A stretch of 44,413 nucleotides of DNA, taken from D37C17 sp964551815 (GTDB lineage Bacteria; Fidelibacterota; Marinisomatia; SCGC-AAA003-L08; D37C17). Shown here piece after piece: positions 16,502-25,664 of this stretch (position 1 is its first letter; each line of letters begins with the position of its first letter). Both the position numbers and the translations under genes were made by a program. The notes below the pieces were generated by a model. The model ran no database searches. It saw only the letters and a list, made by a program, of their open reading frames with translations, and had not been told where the DNA came from. The stretch spans positions 1-44,413 of the forward strand of contig CAZKEL010000015.1 of the NCBI GenBank assembly GCA_964551815.1, written 5' to 3'.

Positions 16502-17525
16502 GGGTACTGCTAAAAATCCCCCAAATCGCTTTGAATCTACAGAAACGATTCCTGTTAGAGAATTTACTCATGAAGGGAATTTACCGAAAACGGAATTTAT
16601 CCCTGATTATTCAAAGTCAATTATCACAGACAATACCAGTCCGGACATCCCCTACCAGTCTTCAGTAAATCCATACAGAGGTTGTGAACATGGCTGCATT
16701 TATTGCTATGCGCGACCCTATCACGAATTTTTAGGATATTCAGGCGGCATTGATTTTGAAACGAAAATTATGGTGAAACATCATGCCCCTGAATTGCTGC
16801 GTAATTCATTGCAGTCAAAATCCTGGAAACCAAGAAATGTTACCCTTAGCGGGGTAACGGATCCTTACCAGCTAATTGAGCAGAAATTGCAACTCACCAG
16901 GGAATGTCTAAAAGTCTTTGGAGAGTTTCGCAACCCCGTATCCATTATAACCAAAAATCACTTAGTCACCCGGGACATTGATATTTTAAAGAAAATGGTA
17001 CCTTATAATTGTATCCATGTTTTGGTTTCGGTTACCACTTTGGATATTAAACTTTGTAATGTGTTAGAACCCCGTACATCCCGCCCCGAGAAGCGGTTGG
17101 AAGGAATTCGTAAATTGAGTGAAGCAGGAATTCCCGTACAGGTTATGATTGCACCCGTAATACCGGGATTAAATGATCATGAAATCCCCGCCATCTTAAA
17201 CGCTGTACATTCTGCGGGAGCCAGTTCTGCTCAATATTTATTGCTGCGACTACCTCATTCGGTGAAGGAATTGTTTGAACATTGGCTTAAGGAACATTAC
17301 CCTACAAAAAAGAGAAAGGTATTGAATTTTATCAGAGCAACCCGCAAAGGAAAACTAAACGAGAACAATTTTGGAGTTCGCTTCAGAGGAAGTGGAAAAA
17401 TAGCAGAGTATATTCATCAGCTTTTTAATACCTCTGTTCATCGTTATGGCCTAAACAACTCCCTGCCTCCCCTCTCGACAAATCATTTCAGAAAAGTAAA
17501 TAATCAGACTGAATTATTTGATTAA
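16485..17525 (+). CDS. Radical SAM protein, PA0069 / SplB-like family
   Basis: A 346-residue soluble enzyme with a 4Fe-4S cluster motif C-x3-C-x2-C in RGCEHGCIYCYARPYH. GRGTAKNPPNRFE just after the start is typical of the group annotated PA0069-family radical SAM, which falls in the spore-photoproduct-lyase (SplB) COG. SGVTDPYQLIEQKL and the strand with SIITKN follow. The reaction is not known; the SplB link hints at DNA or other radical chemistry but does not prove repair. I started the gene at ATG 16485 (MKLKGRG) because longer frames back to 16353 run antiparallel to no homology and overlap the small membrane protein entirely. Confidence 0.83.
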   Translation: MKLKGRGTAKNPPNRFESTETIPVREFTHEGNLPKTEFIPDYSKSIITDNTSPDIPYQSSVNPYRGCEHGCIYCYARPYHEFLGYSGGIDFETKIMVKHHAPELLRNSLQSKSWKPRNVTLSGVTDPYQLIEQKLQLTRECLKVFGEFRNPVSIITKNHLVTRDIDILKKMVPYNCIHVLVSVTTLDIKLCNVLEPRTSRPEKRLEGIRKLSEAGIPVQVMIAPVIPGLNDHEIPAILNAVHSAGASSAQYLLLRLPHSVKELFEHWLKEHYPTKKRKVLNFIRATRKGKLNENNFGVRFRGSGKIAEYIHQLFNTSVHRYGLNNSLPPLSTNHFRKVNNQTELFD

Positions 17526-17588
17526 ACTGCTAAAACTGAACTAATCAAGCAATTGATCGTTTCAAAAACTTTAGAATGACTTGGGTAG

Positions 17589-18101
17589 ATGCATAATATT
17601 TTTCTAAAGACCACTATTATAACCATTGCATTGTTGCTCATCCCCTTTGTTGCGATGCATTTCTATGCTGAGGTTCAGTGGGGAGTAGAAGATTTTGCTT
17701 TTGCAGCAGTAATCCTATGGACATTCGGTTTTATTTTCTTAAGATTTTCCACAAGTAAATCAAATTTTTTCTTCAAAGCAGCCATGGGTGTGTTTCTGTT
17801 GAATATAGCTCTGCTGATCTGGATAAGTTTGGCAGTTGGTATATTTGGAGAACCAGATTTATTGGAATTTCTTCCTTCTTTGTTCCTTGGTGGTTTTGGG
17901 GCGGTAATTGTTAAGTTCCGGGCTGCGAGTATGGTATATGTATCATTGTCCCTTGCCGGACTTCAAACTCTGATTGGTATATTTGCTCTTATAAATCAAG
18001 CGGCTTTATCAGAAATTTGGTATGGAGAAGTTCTTTTAAATGGTTTTTTCGTCTTTATGTTCTTGACCTCTGCAGTATTTTTTAAAAAAAGTAAAAAGTA
18101 G
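17589..18101 (+). CDS. Hypothetical integral membrane protein
   Basis: A 170-residue protein made mostly of hydrophobic helices, about five: residues near 7-25, 34-52, 62-83, 91-107 and 115-137, with a last one near 150-165. The C-terminus is basic (FFKKSKK), which suggests it faces the cytosol. I do not recognise a family and see no catalytic motif. It follows the radical SAM gene after about 60 bases and may share its transcript. The 210 bases after it (18102-18311) are AT-rich and show no gene. Confidence 0.6.
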   Translation: MHNIFLKTTIITIALLLIPFVAMHFYAEVQWGVEDFAFAAVILWTFGFIFLRFSTSKSNFFFKAAMGVFLLNIALLIWISLAVGIFGEPDLLEFLPSLFLGGFGAVIVKFRAASMVYVSLSLAGLQTLIGIFALINQAALSEIWYGEVLLNGFFVFMFLTSAVFFKKSKK

Positions 18102-18311
18102 GGTAAAGTCTGAAATTTTGAGTCCTAAAATAACGGATTTGAATTTGTTAACCTTTTTAGTCATTATTTGGTTATATCTCCTTCACAGTATTATTAATTT
18201 CAAATATATACGAAAACCCTTATTGGCGGTTGAATTGGCAATATACCCCAAAACCAATATTTTGCTTACTCCATCAATGGAGTTGTACTCTTAATATCAG
18301 TAAATTTAACG

Positions 18312-19106
18312 ATGCTAATTTGGATAGAAATTCTCCTTCTGGTCTTCCTTGCGGGGGGCGTATATACTTATAAGTGTAATTGGAAGCCGGTAAAACCCCA
18401 TTTTTTGCCTTCTGAAAAACAAACCCTCATTGGTCATCGAGGTGCTCCTTTTCTCTCAAAGGAAAATACATTGGAATCATTTCAAAAAGCCTTTGACGCA
18501 GGACTTAATGGCGTTGAATTGGATGTTCAATTTTCTTCAGATAAAGAATTAGTGGTGTTTCATGATTATATCATTGAATCACTGAATTCACCCTCAATAG
18601 AAATAAACAATATCCCTTATGATATGCTTCTTAATATAAGTGATAATACCATTCCCTTATTATCAGATGTAATTGCTGCTCTTCCTAAAAATTCCTTTAT
18701 AAATATTGAAATAAAATCTAAATATTTAATAAATACAGGCATTGAAAACAAAGTTCTCACAGAAATTGAAAAAGGAGGAATTGAAAAGCAGTGCATCGTA
18801 TCAAGTTTCAACCCCTTTGTGCTGTGGAGGATAAAGAAAGCTAACCCCAAAATTATTACCGCCTTTCTATGGACAGCTAATAATACCGAATCCATTATAA
18901 ATAGTCCATTATGGGTTTGGTACTGCAGACCAGATGGATTTCATGCAGATATTCGACAGCTTGACGAGAAGTTGACACAATGGATAAGAAAGAAAAACAT
19001 GTTTGCTTCGGCATATACGGTAAATTCTCAAGAACATTTTGCTAAGGCTAAGAGACTATTGTTGGATGGAATTTTCACAGATGACCCATATCTAAATAAA
19101 GAATAA
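18312..19106 (+). CDS. Glycerophosphodiester phosphodiesterase (GDPD family)
   Basis: Splits glycerophosphodiesters from phospholipid turnover into glycerol 3-phosphate and an alcohol. LIGHRGAP (residues about 38-45) holds the first catalytic His, ENTLESF and GVELDVQFSSDKELVVFHD carry the metal-binding Glu, Asp and the second His. IEIKSK and the late GIFTDDP are further GDPD blocks. A hydrophobic N-terminal helix (LIWIEILLLVFLAGGVYTY) suggests membrane anchoring or export. Full length at 264 residues. Next on the same strand, after 49 bases, is nadA; common transcription is possible but not shown. Confidence 0.88.
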   Translation: MLIWIEILLLVFLAGGVYTYKCNWKPVKPHFLPSEKQTLIGHRGAPFLSKENTLESFQKAFDAGLNGVELDVQFSSDKELVVFHDYIIESLNSPSIEINNIPYDMLLNISDNTIPLLSDVIAALPKNSFINIEIKSKYLINTGIENKVLTEIEKGGIEKQCIVSSFNPFVLWRIKKANPKIITAFLWTANNTESIINSPLWVWYCRPDGFHADIRQLDEKLTQWIRKKNMFASAYTVNSQEHFAKAKRLLLDGIFTDDPYLNKE

Positions 19107-19155
19107 CACTGCCTAATACCTTTAAATTTAGAATACAGGAAAAGCCTAAATAAAT

Positions 19156-20076
19156 ATGGACGATATTTTTTCCCGATTATCACAACTGAAAAAAGAGAGA
19201 AAGGCAGTAATTCTCGCTCATTATTATCAAGATCCTGATATTCAGGATGTTGCCGATGTAATGGGAGACAGTTTAGCCCTTGCACAGCATGCTGTGAAAA
19301 CTGATGCAGAGGTTATCCTTTTCTGTGGTGTTCATTTTATGTGTGAAACTGCTAAGATTCTAAACCCGGGAAAAACGGTGATATTACCTGATATGGATGC
19401 CGGCTGTTCTCTGGCTGACAGCGCACCGAGAGATGAGTTTAAAAGCTGGGTAGAAAGTCACCCTGACCATACTGTTATCAGTTATATCAACTGCAGCGCA
19501 GAGGTTAAGGCAATGTCTGATATAATCTGCACTTCATCAAATGCTGAGAAAATTTTAAACAGCCTGCCAAATAATGAAAAAATCATTTTTGCTCCGGATA
19601 AATTTTTAGGCTCTTATCTAATGGAAAAGACGGGGAGGGATATGCTGCTTTGGAACGGATCCTGCCAAGTACATGAGATATTCTCTGAGAAGGAACTTGT
19701 AAAATTGATGATACGACACCCTGGGGCAGAGGTGCTTGCTCATCCTGAATGTGATGAAAATATTTTACGGCATGCCCATCATATCGGGTCTACCACCTCC
19801 ATCATCAACTACGGTGCTAAATCAAATACCACAGAATTTATTATAGCCACAGAACCGGGAGTAATTCACCAAATGGAGAAAGCTAATCCGGATAAGACTT
19901 TTATACCATTACCTTCCAATGATGGTTGTGCCTGTAATGAATGCCCACACATGAGGTTAAACACTTTAGAAAAGATGGTGACCGCACTGGAAAACCTCTC
20001 ACCGGAGATCACCATGGAAGAAGATTTGAGAATTAAAGCCCTGGTTCCCCTAGAAAGGATGTTGGCACTCAGTTGA
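19156..20076 (+). CDS. nadA: Quinolinate synthase A
   Basis: Condenses iminoaspartate with dihydroxyacetone phosphate to quinolinate in de novo NAD synthesis, using an oxygen-sensitive 4Fe-4S cluster. The protein opens with AVILAHYYQDPDIQDVAD. The three cluster cysteines are expected at Cys84 (DAGCSLAD), Cys170 (NGSCQVHE) and Cys263 (CPHMRLNT). YINCSAEVKA and the region around HPECD are other conserved blocks. At 306 residues it is the usual short bacterial form. It heads the nadA-nadC-nadB operon; its TGA overlaps the TTG start of nadC. Confidence 0.96.
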   Translation: MDDIFSRLSQLKKERKAVILAHYYQDPDIQDVADVMGDSLALAQHAVKTDAEVILFCGVHFMCETAKILNPGKTVILPDMDAGCSLADSAPRDEFKSWVESHPDHTVISYINCSAEVKAMSDIICTSSNAEKILNSLPNNEKIIFAPDKFLGSYLMEKTGRDMLLWNGSCQVHEIFSEKELVKLMIRHPGAEVLAHPECDENILRHAHHIGSTTSIINYGAKSNTTEFIIATEPGVIHQMEKANPDKTFIPLPSNDGCACNECPHMRLNTLEKMVTALENLSPEITMEEDLRIKALVPLERMLALS

Positions 20077-20936
20077 TTGAATACCCTCAGCATCTCTCCC
20101 TCTCGGCCTCATACATAAGAGAAAAAATTGCTTCCTTTTTAAAGGAGGATCTTCCCGGCGGAGATAAAACCACTTCAGCTACCATTTCTGGCAGTTCAGA
20201 AATTTCAGCCCATATTATTGCTGTGGAAAAAATGGTATTTGCCGGCGAAACAATTATTCCTGAATGTTTTGGGGATGAATGCAAAGTAGATAATCTACTA
20301 AAAGATGGCAAGCATCTGAAAAAGGGAGAAATAATCGGATTAGTTACCGGAGCAGCATCAACAATACTTTCCCGGGAAAGGGTTATGCTGAATCTTGTGC
20401 AGCGGTTATGCGGCATCGCCACCCAAACACGGGAATATGCTCAAACCGCAGCTCCTTTTGGGGTGAAAATTTTGGACACCAGAAAGACAACCCCTGGCCT
20501 GAGACTGTTTGAAAAGTATGCTGTAGCTGTAGGAGGTGGACATAATCACCGCTTAGATCTTTCCAGTGGAATTTTAATCAAAGATAATCATATCGCAGCA
20601 GCAGGTTCGGTGGAAAATGCAATTAAAAGTACCCGTGCTCAAAACCAAGAATTACCCTTAGAATTGGAAGTGGATAACTTATCCCAAATCAGAGAGGCAC
20701 TTACAATTGGAGTAGATGGATTTCTGTTGGACAATATGGATAGAGAGAAAATTATTAGGGCTGTAAATCTCATCCGAAATTCACGAAAAGGAAATGACAT
20801 TTTTATAGAAGCTTCCGGAGGGATAACCCTTAATAATATTGAAGAATATCTGGATACAGGTATCAATGCAATTTCTGTGGGTGCTCTCACTCATGGAGTA
20901 AAAAGTAGAGATATTCGATTGGAATTTCTGTCATGA
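20073..20936 (+). CDS. nadC: Nicotinate-nucleotide pyrophosphorylase (carboxylating)
   Basis: Converts quinolinate and PRPP to nicotinate mononucleotide. The order is an N-terminal sandwich domain starting FLKEDLPGGDKTTSA, then a barrel with NLVQRLCGIATQTR, LDTRKTTPGLR, GGGHNHRLDLSSGILIKDNH and EASGGI, all diagnostic. TTG at 20073 is chosen because it overlaps the nadA stop (TTGA) and gives a normal length of 287 residues. The C-terminus overlaps nadB in an ATGA, so nadA, nadC and nadB are tightly coupled. Confidence 0.95.
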   Translation: MIEYPQHLSLSASYIREKIASFLKEDLPGGDKTTSATISGSSEISAHIIAVEKMVFAGETIIPECFGDECKVDNLLKDGKHLKKGEIIGLVTGAASTILSRERVMLNLVQRLCGIATQTREYAQTAAPFGVKILDTRKTTPGLRLFEKYAVAVGGGHNHRLDLSSGILIKDNHIAAAGSVENAIKSTRAQNQELPLELEVDNLSQIREALTIGVDGFLLDNMDREKIIRAVNLIRNSRKGNDIFIEASGGITLNNIEEYLDTGINAISVGALTHGVKSRDIRLEFLS

Positions 20937-22507
20937 AACCATCCATTGAAACGGAAATCCTCATTATCGGCAGTGGTTTGGCAGGAGCTGTTGCAGCAAT
21001 CAGTGCAGCGGATGAAGGGAAACAGGTACTCATTATTACCAAATCTCAAAAGTTAAAATCAGGGAACACTCCCAAAGCGCAAGGGGGTATTGTTTATACC
21101 AGTTCTGAAGACTCACCACAGAAGCTGAAAGAGGATATCATCAAAGCAGGTGATAACCATTTTTGGGAAAAAGCAGTTGATCATATCTGTAACTTAGGAC
21201 CAACACTGGTTAAGGATTATTTGATAAACCGGTTTAAGGTGAATTTTGATCAAAACTCCGCTGAAACTTCCTCCGCTGAATTATCTCTTACCAGAGAGGC
21301 GGCCCATTCAGAGCCACGAATTATTTATAGTAAAGATAAAACAGGTGATTCTATTCAATCAGCTATTTTAAGGGCGATAGAGGAGCATCCCAACATTACC
21401 GCTCTAACAGACCATACGGCCATAGACTTGCTTACGCTTTCTCACCATTCTAAAATTTCTGCTGACATTTATGAAAAACCAGCCTGTTTTGGTGCTATGG
21501 TTTTGGATAATCAAAAAGGGAATGTAATTGCTGTATATGCTCAACGAACCATTCTGGCAACGGGTGGATTAGGACAAATTTATCTCCATTCTACAAATCC
21601 GGAAGAAGCCATTGGGGATGGCATTGCCATGGCATGGCGGGCAGGTGCCAGGTGTTTTAATTTGCAGTATATTCAATTTCACCCAACCACTTTATATGGA
21701 AGCACCAATCGTTTTTTGATTTCTGAAGCAGTGCGGGGTGAAGGAGGGAAATTAATTGACAGCAATGGAAATGAATTTATGCAGTCCATTCATGAAAAGG
21801 GCAGCTTAGCACCACGTGACATAGTTGCAAGAGGTATTCACCAAACTATGCTGGATTCAGGTCAGCCTTGTATGTATCTGGATATTTCTTTTAAAAATCG
21901 CAACTGGATTGAGAACCGATTCCCCTCCATCTATAAAAATTGTTTGCAGGCAGGCGTGGATATGGCGGCAGAACCTGTTCCTGTGGTTCCTGCTGCACAC
22001 TATAGTTGTGGAGGTGTGGGAGTAAATTTAGCCGGGCACACCTCCTTAAAACGCTTATATGCAGTGGGTGAAGTTGCCTGCACCGGGGTTCATGGTGCGA
22101 ATCGTTTAGCCAGCACCTCCCTGCTGGAAGCCTTGGTCTGGGGTCATGAAGCAGGGAAAGATGCTGCACATTTTCATCAGGGTGACGATTACTTCCCTCA
22201 AATTGAAAACTGGGTGGAAGAAACGGAAGAAATTGACCCCGCTCTTATTGCTCAGGATTGGCTCACTATAAAAAATACCATGTGGAATTATGCAGGGCTT
22301 ATCAGAACCCGACAGAGATTGCACCGTGCACGTACCATCTTGAGAAATTTACAGACGGAAATTGAAGATTTTTATCAAAAAGCTAAACTGTCCCCCAGTA
22401 TGGTGGGGCTTCGAAACGGCATTCAAACTGCAAATGCAATTATTGCTGCTACCTTAGAAGCAAGGGAAAGTCGTGGCACTCACTATCTATTAGAAGAGGG
22501 AGAATAA
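20933..22507 (+). CDS. nadB: L-aspartate oxidase
   Basis: Flavoprotein that oxidises L-aspartate to iminoaspartate, the substrate of NadA, with oxygen or fumarate as acceptor. The FAD loop is ILIIGSGLAGAVAA near residue 9, then KAQGGIVY. QFHPTTLYG, EAVRGEGGKL, HYSCGGVGV and GANRLASTSLLEAL are the fumarate-reductase-like active-site blocks. The C-terminal three-helix domain has MWNYAGLIRTRQRL. At 524 residues it is full length. Its last 25 bases overlap the 3' end of the convergent panC gene. Confidence 0.95.
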   Translation: MKPSIETEILIIGSGLAGAVAAISAADEGKQVLIITKSQKLKSGNTPKAQGGIVYTSSEDSPQKLKEDIIKAGDNHFWEKAVDHICNLGPTLVKDYLINRFKVNFDQNSAETSSAELSLTREAAHSEPRIIYSKDKTGDSIQSAILRAIEEHPNITALTDHTAIDLLTLSHHSKISADIYEKPACFGAMVLDNQKGNVIAVYAQRTILATGGLGQIYLHSTNPEEAIGDGIAMAWRAGARCFNLQYIQFHPTTLYGSTNRFLISEAVRGEGGKLIDSNGNEFMQSIHEKGSLAPRDIVARGIHQTMLDSGQPCMYLDISFKNRNWIENRFPSIYKNCLQAGVDMAAEPVPVVPAAHYSCGGVGVNLAGHTSLKRLYAVGEVACTGVHGANRLASTSLLEALVWGHEAGKDAAHFHQGDDYFPQIENWVEETEEIDPALIAQDWLTIKNTMWNYAGLIRTRQRLHRARTILRNLQTEIEDFYQKAKLSPSMVGLRNGIQTANAIIAATLEARESRGTHYLLEEGE

Positions 22508-23334
22508 GTAAAATTATCGATTAGCCTGGTTTTTCCTGAAAATACTGCTACTGAGACAAGAACCTCGCCGGAAATAGTCTCGGTTACCTCTGCAAGACTA
22601 TCTGCAGCTGCAACAGATACATAATCAATTTTCAATAATGGTTGTGTTGAAATATGTTTAGATATAGTATCCCGGATAATTTGGGGATCGTCTATTCCTG
22701 AAAGGAGCAGGTTCTTTCCTTCCTGCAAGGCAGGATAAATTTGAGCAGCAGCCTCTTTTTCTTCCTCTGACAGGTACGCATTCCGTGAACTCATTGCCAA
22801 GCCATTAGTCTCCCTAATGAGTGTGCAGGGAATAATTTCAATGGGAAAGTTTAAATCTGCCACCATCTTTTTTATTACTACCAACTGCTGTGCATCTTTC
22901 TCGCCAAAAAAAGCATGGGTAGGCTTGACAATATTAAACAGCTTTGCCACCACCGTTGTCACTCCCTGAAAAAAGGAAGGGCGGCTATTTCCTTCTAAAA
23001 CTCCTGAAAGGTTTTCTTCAGTGATTTTAGTACTAAAATCACTTGGATACATTGTATCATCGTTTGGGAGAAAAACTGCATCAATACCAAAGGAATCAAG
23101 TTTTTTTAAATCTGACTCTAAAGGTCTGGGATAGTTGGCTAAATCTTCGCCGGGAGCAAATTGTTGCGGATTTACGTAAATGCTGACAACAGTATGGCTG
23201 CAGGTTTCTCTGGATTTTTCAACAAGAGACAGGTGCCCATCATGAAGGGCTCCCATAGTTGGCACAAAGCCTACGGATTCAGTTATCCCTTTCCGCCATT
23301 CACGGAATTGAGAAATACTTACAATCGTTTTCAT
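22483..23334 (-). CDS. panC: Pantothenate synthetase
   Basis: ATP-dependent ligation of pantoate and beta-alanine. The HIGH-like motif is in FVPTMGALHDGHLSLVEKS, followed by VSIYVNPQQF, FFGEKDAQQLVVIKKM and the KMSKS-like region with MSSRNAYLS. At 283 residues it matches the family. The gene is the last of the panD-panB-panC operon on the minus strand, starting 3 bases after panB. No clear ribosome site is seen, in keeping with translational coupling. Its 3' end overlaps nadB by 25 bases. Confidence 0.95.
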   Translation of the reverse strand: MKTIVSISQFREWRKGITESVGFVPTMGALHDGHLSLVEKSRETCSHTVVSIYVNPQQFAPGEDLANYPRPLESDLKKLDSFGIDAVFLPNDDTMYPSDFSTKITEENLSGVLEGNSRPSFFQGVTTVVAKLFNIVKPTHAFFGEKDAQQLVVIKKMVADLNFPIEIIPCTLIRETNGLAMSSRNAYLSEEEKEAAAQIYPALQEGKNLLLSGIDDPQIIRDTISKHISTQPLLKIDYVSVAAADSLAEVTETISGEVLVSVAVFSGKTRLIDNFTYSPSSNR

Positions 23335-23337
23335 GTA

Positions 23338-24171
23338 TTAACTGTTGACTTTTATGGCTTTGTTTTTCCGCAGGATATAATGGGCTTCAGCGGGGAATTG
23401 TTTCTTTTCTACTTCAAGTTTATAAGATTTCAAAGCATCCAGCATCTGGGAACTTAGATTTGTATATTGTTTGGAATGTTTTGGGGTGTGACCATTATAG
23501 AGACCAATAATGTCATGCAATACCTGAATTTGCCCATCGCAATAGGGACCTGCACCAATGCCAATAGTAGGTATGTCAAGAAGGCTGGTAATTTCCTCAG
23601 CTAAGTCGGCAGGGATTCCTTCTAACACAACGGCAAAAGCACCGCAATCCTGAACGGCCAGGGCATCTTCTTTAATTTTCTCAGCTTCTAAATCACTTTT
23701 CCCTTGGATGCGGTATCCTGAGCTGAGGTGAAAAGATTGAGGGAGCAGTCCAACATGACCCATCACCGGAATTCCTGCTTCAATAATTGCCTTTATCTGG
23801 CTGGTGTAGGCAGTACCACCTTCCAATTTTATAGCTTCTGCACCAGACTCTTTTACGAATCTTCCGGCATTTCTCACCGCATCTTCAACAGAGGCTTGAT
23901 AAGACATAAAGGGCATATCTGCCACCACCAAAGCATTTGTGGCTCCCCTTCTGACTGCCCTGGTAAGAAAAATTAATTCATCCATGGAGATGGGAATAGT
24001 TGTATCCAGTCCATAAATAACCATGGCAGCACTGTCACCCACTAATAAAAGCGGAATGCCTGCGGAATCTGCATTTTGGGCAGAAACATAATCATAGGCA
24101 GTCACCGTTGCAAAAGGTGTGGCTTCCCTTTTAAACCTACGGATATCTCTGATGGTAATTTTGGAATTCAT
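23338..24171 (-). CDS. panB: 3-methyl-2-oxobutanoate hydroxymethyltransferase
   Basis: First committed step of pantoate synthesis: adds a hydroxymethyl group from methylene-tetrahydrofolate to alpha-ketoisovalerate. TAYDYVSAQNADSAGIPLLLVGDSAAMV (residues about 23-50) holds the metal-binding Asp. VADMPFMSYQ, EAIKLEGG, GHVGLLPQ and the catalytic Glu in VLEGIPADLAEEIT are all present. GIGAGPYCDGQIQVLHD closes the barrel. 277 residues, full length. It begins 3 bases after the panD stop. Confidence 0.95.
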   Translation of the reverse strand: MNSKITIRDIRRFKREATPFATVTAYDYVSAQNADSAGIPLLLVGDSAAMVIYGLDTTIPISMDELIFLTRAVRRGATNALVVADMPFMSYQASVEDAVRNAGRFVKESGAEAIKLEGGTAYTSQIKAIIEAGIPVMGHVGLLPQSFHLSSGYRIQGKSDLEAEKIKEDALAVQDCGAFAVVLEGIPADLAEEITSLLDIPTIGIGAGPYCDGQIQVLHDIIGLYNGHTPKHSKQYTNLSSQMLDALKSYKLEVEKKQFPAEAHYILRKNKAIKVNS

Positions 24172-24174
24172 TTT

Positions 24175-24552
24175 TTAAGCAAATACTGCTTCTTCATTAC
24201 AGGTGGAGGTAATTTCGTTATCTGAATTTACATGCACAATTTGTGGTTGGTGATAGGCTACTTCCTCCTCGGTCAACTGGCAATATCCTACAATAATCAC
24301 CAAATCTCCCTTGTGAACCAGATGAGCTGCAGCTCCGTTTATACACACTTCTCCAGAGCCTCTCCCGCCTTTAATGACATAGGTTTCTATTCGGCTGCCA
24401 TTGGTAATATCCAACACCTGAACTTTTTCAAATTCCCGAAAACCGGCAGCATCCATTAAATCTTCATCTAAAGTTATGGAACCCACATAATGCAGATCGG
24501 CTTCTGTTACCGTTGCCCGGTGTATTTTTCCTTTTAACATTTCAATGATCAA
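24175..24552 (-). CDS. panD: Aspartate 1-decarboxylase precursor
   Basis: Makes beta-alanine from aspartate with a pyruvoyl group formed by self-cleavage at Gly-Ser in YVGSITLD. LKGKIHRATVTEADLHY and GSRIETYVIKGGRGSGEVCINGAAAH are the family blocks. At 125 residues it is the usual length. The start could be ATG 24552 or the ATG at 24540 (MLKGKIH); both keep the domain whole. First gene of panDBC. The 239 bases upstream separate it from the divergent motor operon. Confidence 0.94.
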   Translation of the reverse strand: MIIEMLKGKIHRATVTEADLHYVGSITLDEDLMDAAGFREFEKVQVLDITNGSRIETYVIKGGRGSGEVCINGAAAHLVHKGDLVIIVGYCQLTEEEVAYHQPQIVHVNSDNEITSTCNEEAVFA

Positions 24553-24662
24553 TTTTCATCTCCCAAATTAAGGGCAAAATTTACAATTATTAACGGAAGT
24601 TCACCAAAAAATGAATGACACAATAAACTGTGAAAATAATGCGATTCAAGCATAAAATGCTT

Positions 24663-24729
24663 TTGCTGATAAACACATTATACGGTATATTTTTACTCCA
24701 AGTAATCAATATGTTGTATTGATTTACTT
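24663..24729 (+). promoter_or_regulatory. Candidate promoter and operator-like inverted repeat before the motor operon
   Basis: TTGCTG at 24663-24668 and TATATT at 24686-24691 are 17 bases apart, a fair sigma-70 type pair. It is followed directly by an inverted repeat: AAGTAATCAATA (24700-24711), a 5-base spacer, and TATTGATTTACTT (24717-24729), with one bulged base. The repeat would sit at the start of the transcript or over the transcription start, as an operator or 5' hairpin. The first gene of the seven-gene operon begins about 60 bases downstream, after an 11-base A tract near 24755. Seen by eye; not tested. Confidence 0.35.
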
Positions 24730-24791
24730 ATTGAAGTCGCAGGGAATCCTCAAAAAAAAAAATCCAAAAATTTCTTAAATCACTTATACTT

Positions 24792-25664
24792 ATGCAATTT
24801 TCACGAAATGTGTTCACCATTCTGCTAACTGCTATTTTTCTGATTTCATGCGGAGGAAAGAAAAGCGAAGTGGAAGCTACCCCCGATACCACAGAAGAAA
24901 CCATTACCATGGGTAACCACAATACTTATCCCGTTGAACAGACTGCAGTAGAAAGAAATGTGCAGGAAATTATTGAGGGGCTGAATATGGATATTAAAAA
25001 GCTCCGCGCAGAATTGGACTATCAACATGAAAATTTGAGTAAACTGGAAGCCCAATCCCAGATATGGGCAAATCCATTCGCCATTTACAACAAAGAAATT
25101 GTGTTAGATAATGGTAGTTCAATCTTTGGGAAAATTGTTTACCAAGATCAGGATGTAATGAAAGTAGAAACCCTCATCGGTCAGCTCATAATTGACAGAA
25201 ACACGATCATCAGGGTGGTAAATCAGGTAAGTGCTTATGGTAATTTTGAGAAAAACAATACAGATGCTGCTCTGTCAGCAGCCGATCCGGAAGACCCCTC
25301 TGGAATAAACCTGATTCAGAAACGCACAAAATCACTTTCTGCAAATCTGGTACTGGTAGGGGATATCTCCGAAGAAAAGGATGCTTCCGGTAATACCATA
25401 TTGACTGGTGAAGTAAAAAATGTGGGAAACAAACGGGCAGATTTTGCCAAAATTATATTCACTTTCCGTTTAAATTGGCAGGGTGACACAAAAACTCTCA
25501 CTGCATTTATAAACGGAGTAACCAATACTTTCGATACGGGAATATCATCTGATAACAGCATTCTCCCTCATGCGGTAGGAAATTTTGAGTTGATGATTCC
25601 CCGATCTTTTGGCACCTTTATCGGCTATAGTTATGACATTGACTGGAGTCAATATGAGGGCTGA
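24792..25664 (+). CDS. Lipoprotein with coiled coil and FxLYD-like domain; first gene of the motor operon
   Basis: A 290-residue protein with a lipoprotein signal ending in LISCGG (Cys20). Residues about 50-85 (NVQEIIEGLNMDIKKLRAEL and on) look like a coiled coil. Residues about 98-135 contain DNGSSIFGKIVYQD and GQLIIDRNTIIRVV, a small beta-rich segment. Residues about 175-285 (LVGDI, TGEVKNVGNKRADFAKIIFTF, then FTFD-like strands) resemble the FxLYD immunoglobulin-like domain. No enzyme motif. It overlaps the next gene by 11 bases, and the operon goes on to PomAB-like, FliF-like and FliG-like genes, so an envelope anchoring or assembly role for that complex is a reasonable inference. Confidence 0.72.
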   Translation: MQFSRNVFTILLTAIFLISCGGKKSEVEATPDTTEETITMGNHNTYPVEQTAVERNVQEIIEGLNMDIKKLRAELDYQHENLSKLEAQSQIWANPFAIYNKEIVLDNGSSIFGKIVYQDQDVMKVETLIGQLIIDRNTIIRVVNQVSAYGNFEKNNTDAALSAADPEDPSGINLIQKRTKSLSANLVLVGDISEEKDASGNTILTGEVKNVGNKRADFAKIIFTFRLNWQGDTKTLTAFINGVTNTFDTGISSDNSILPHAVGNFELMIPRSFGTFIGYSYDIDWSQYEG

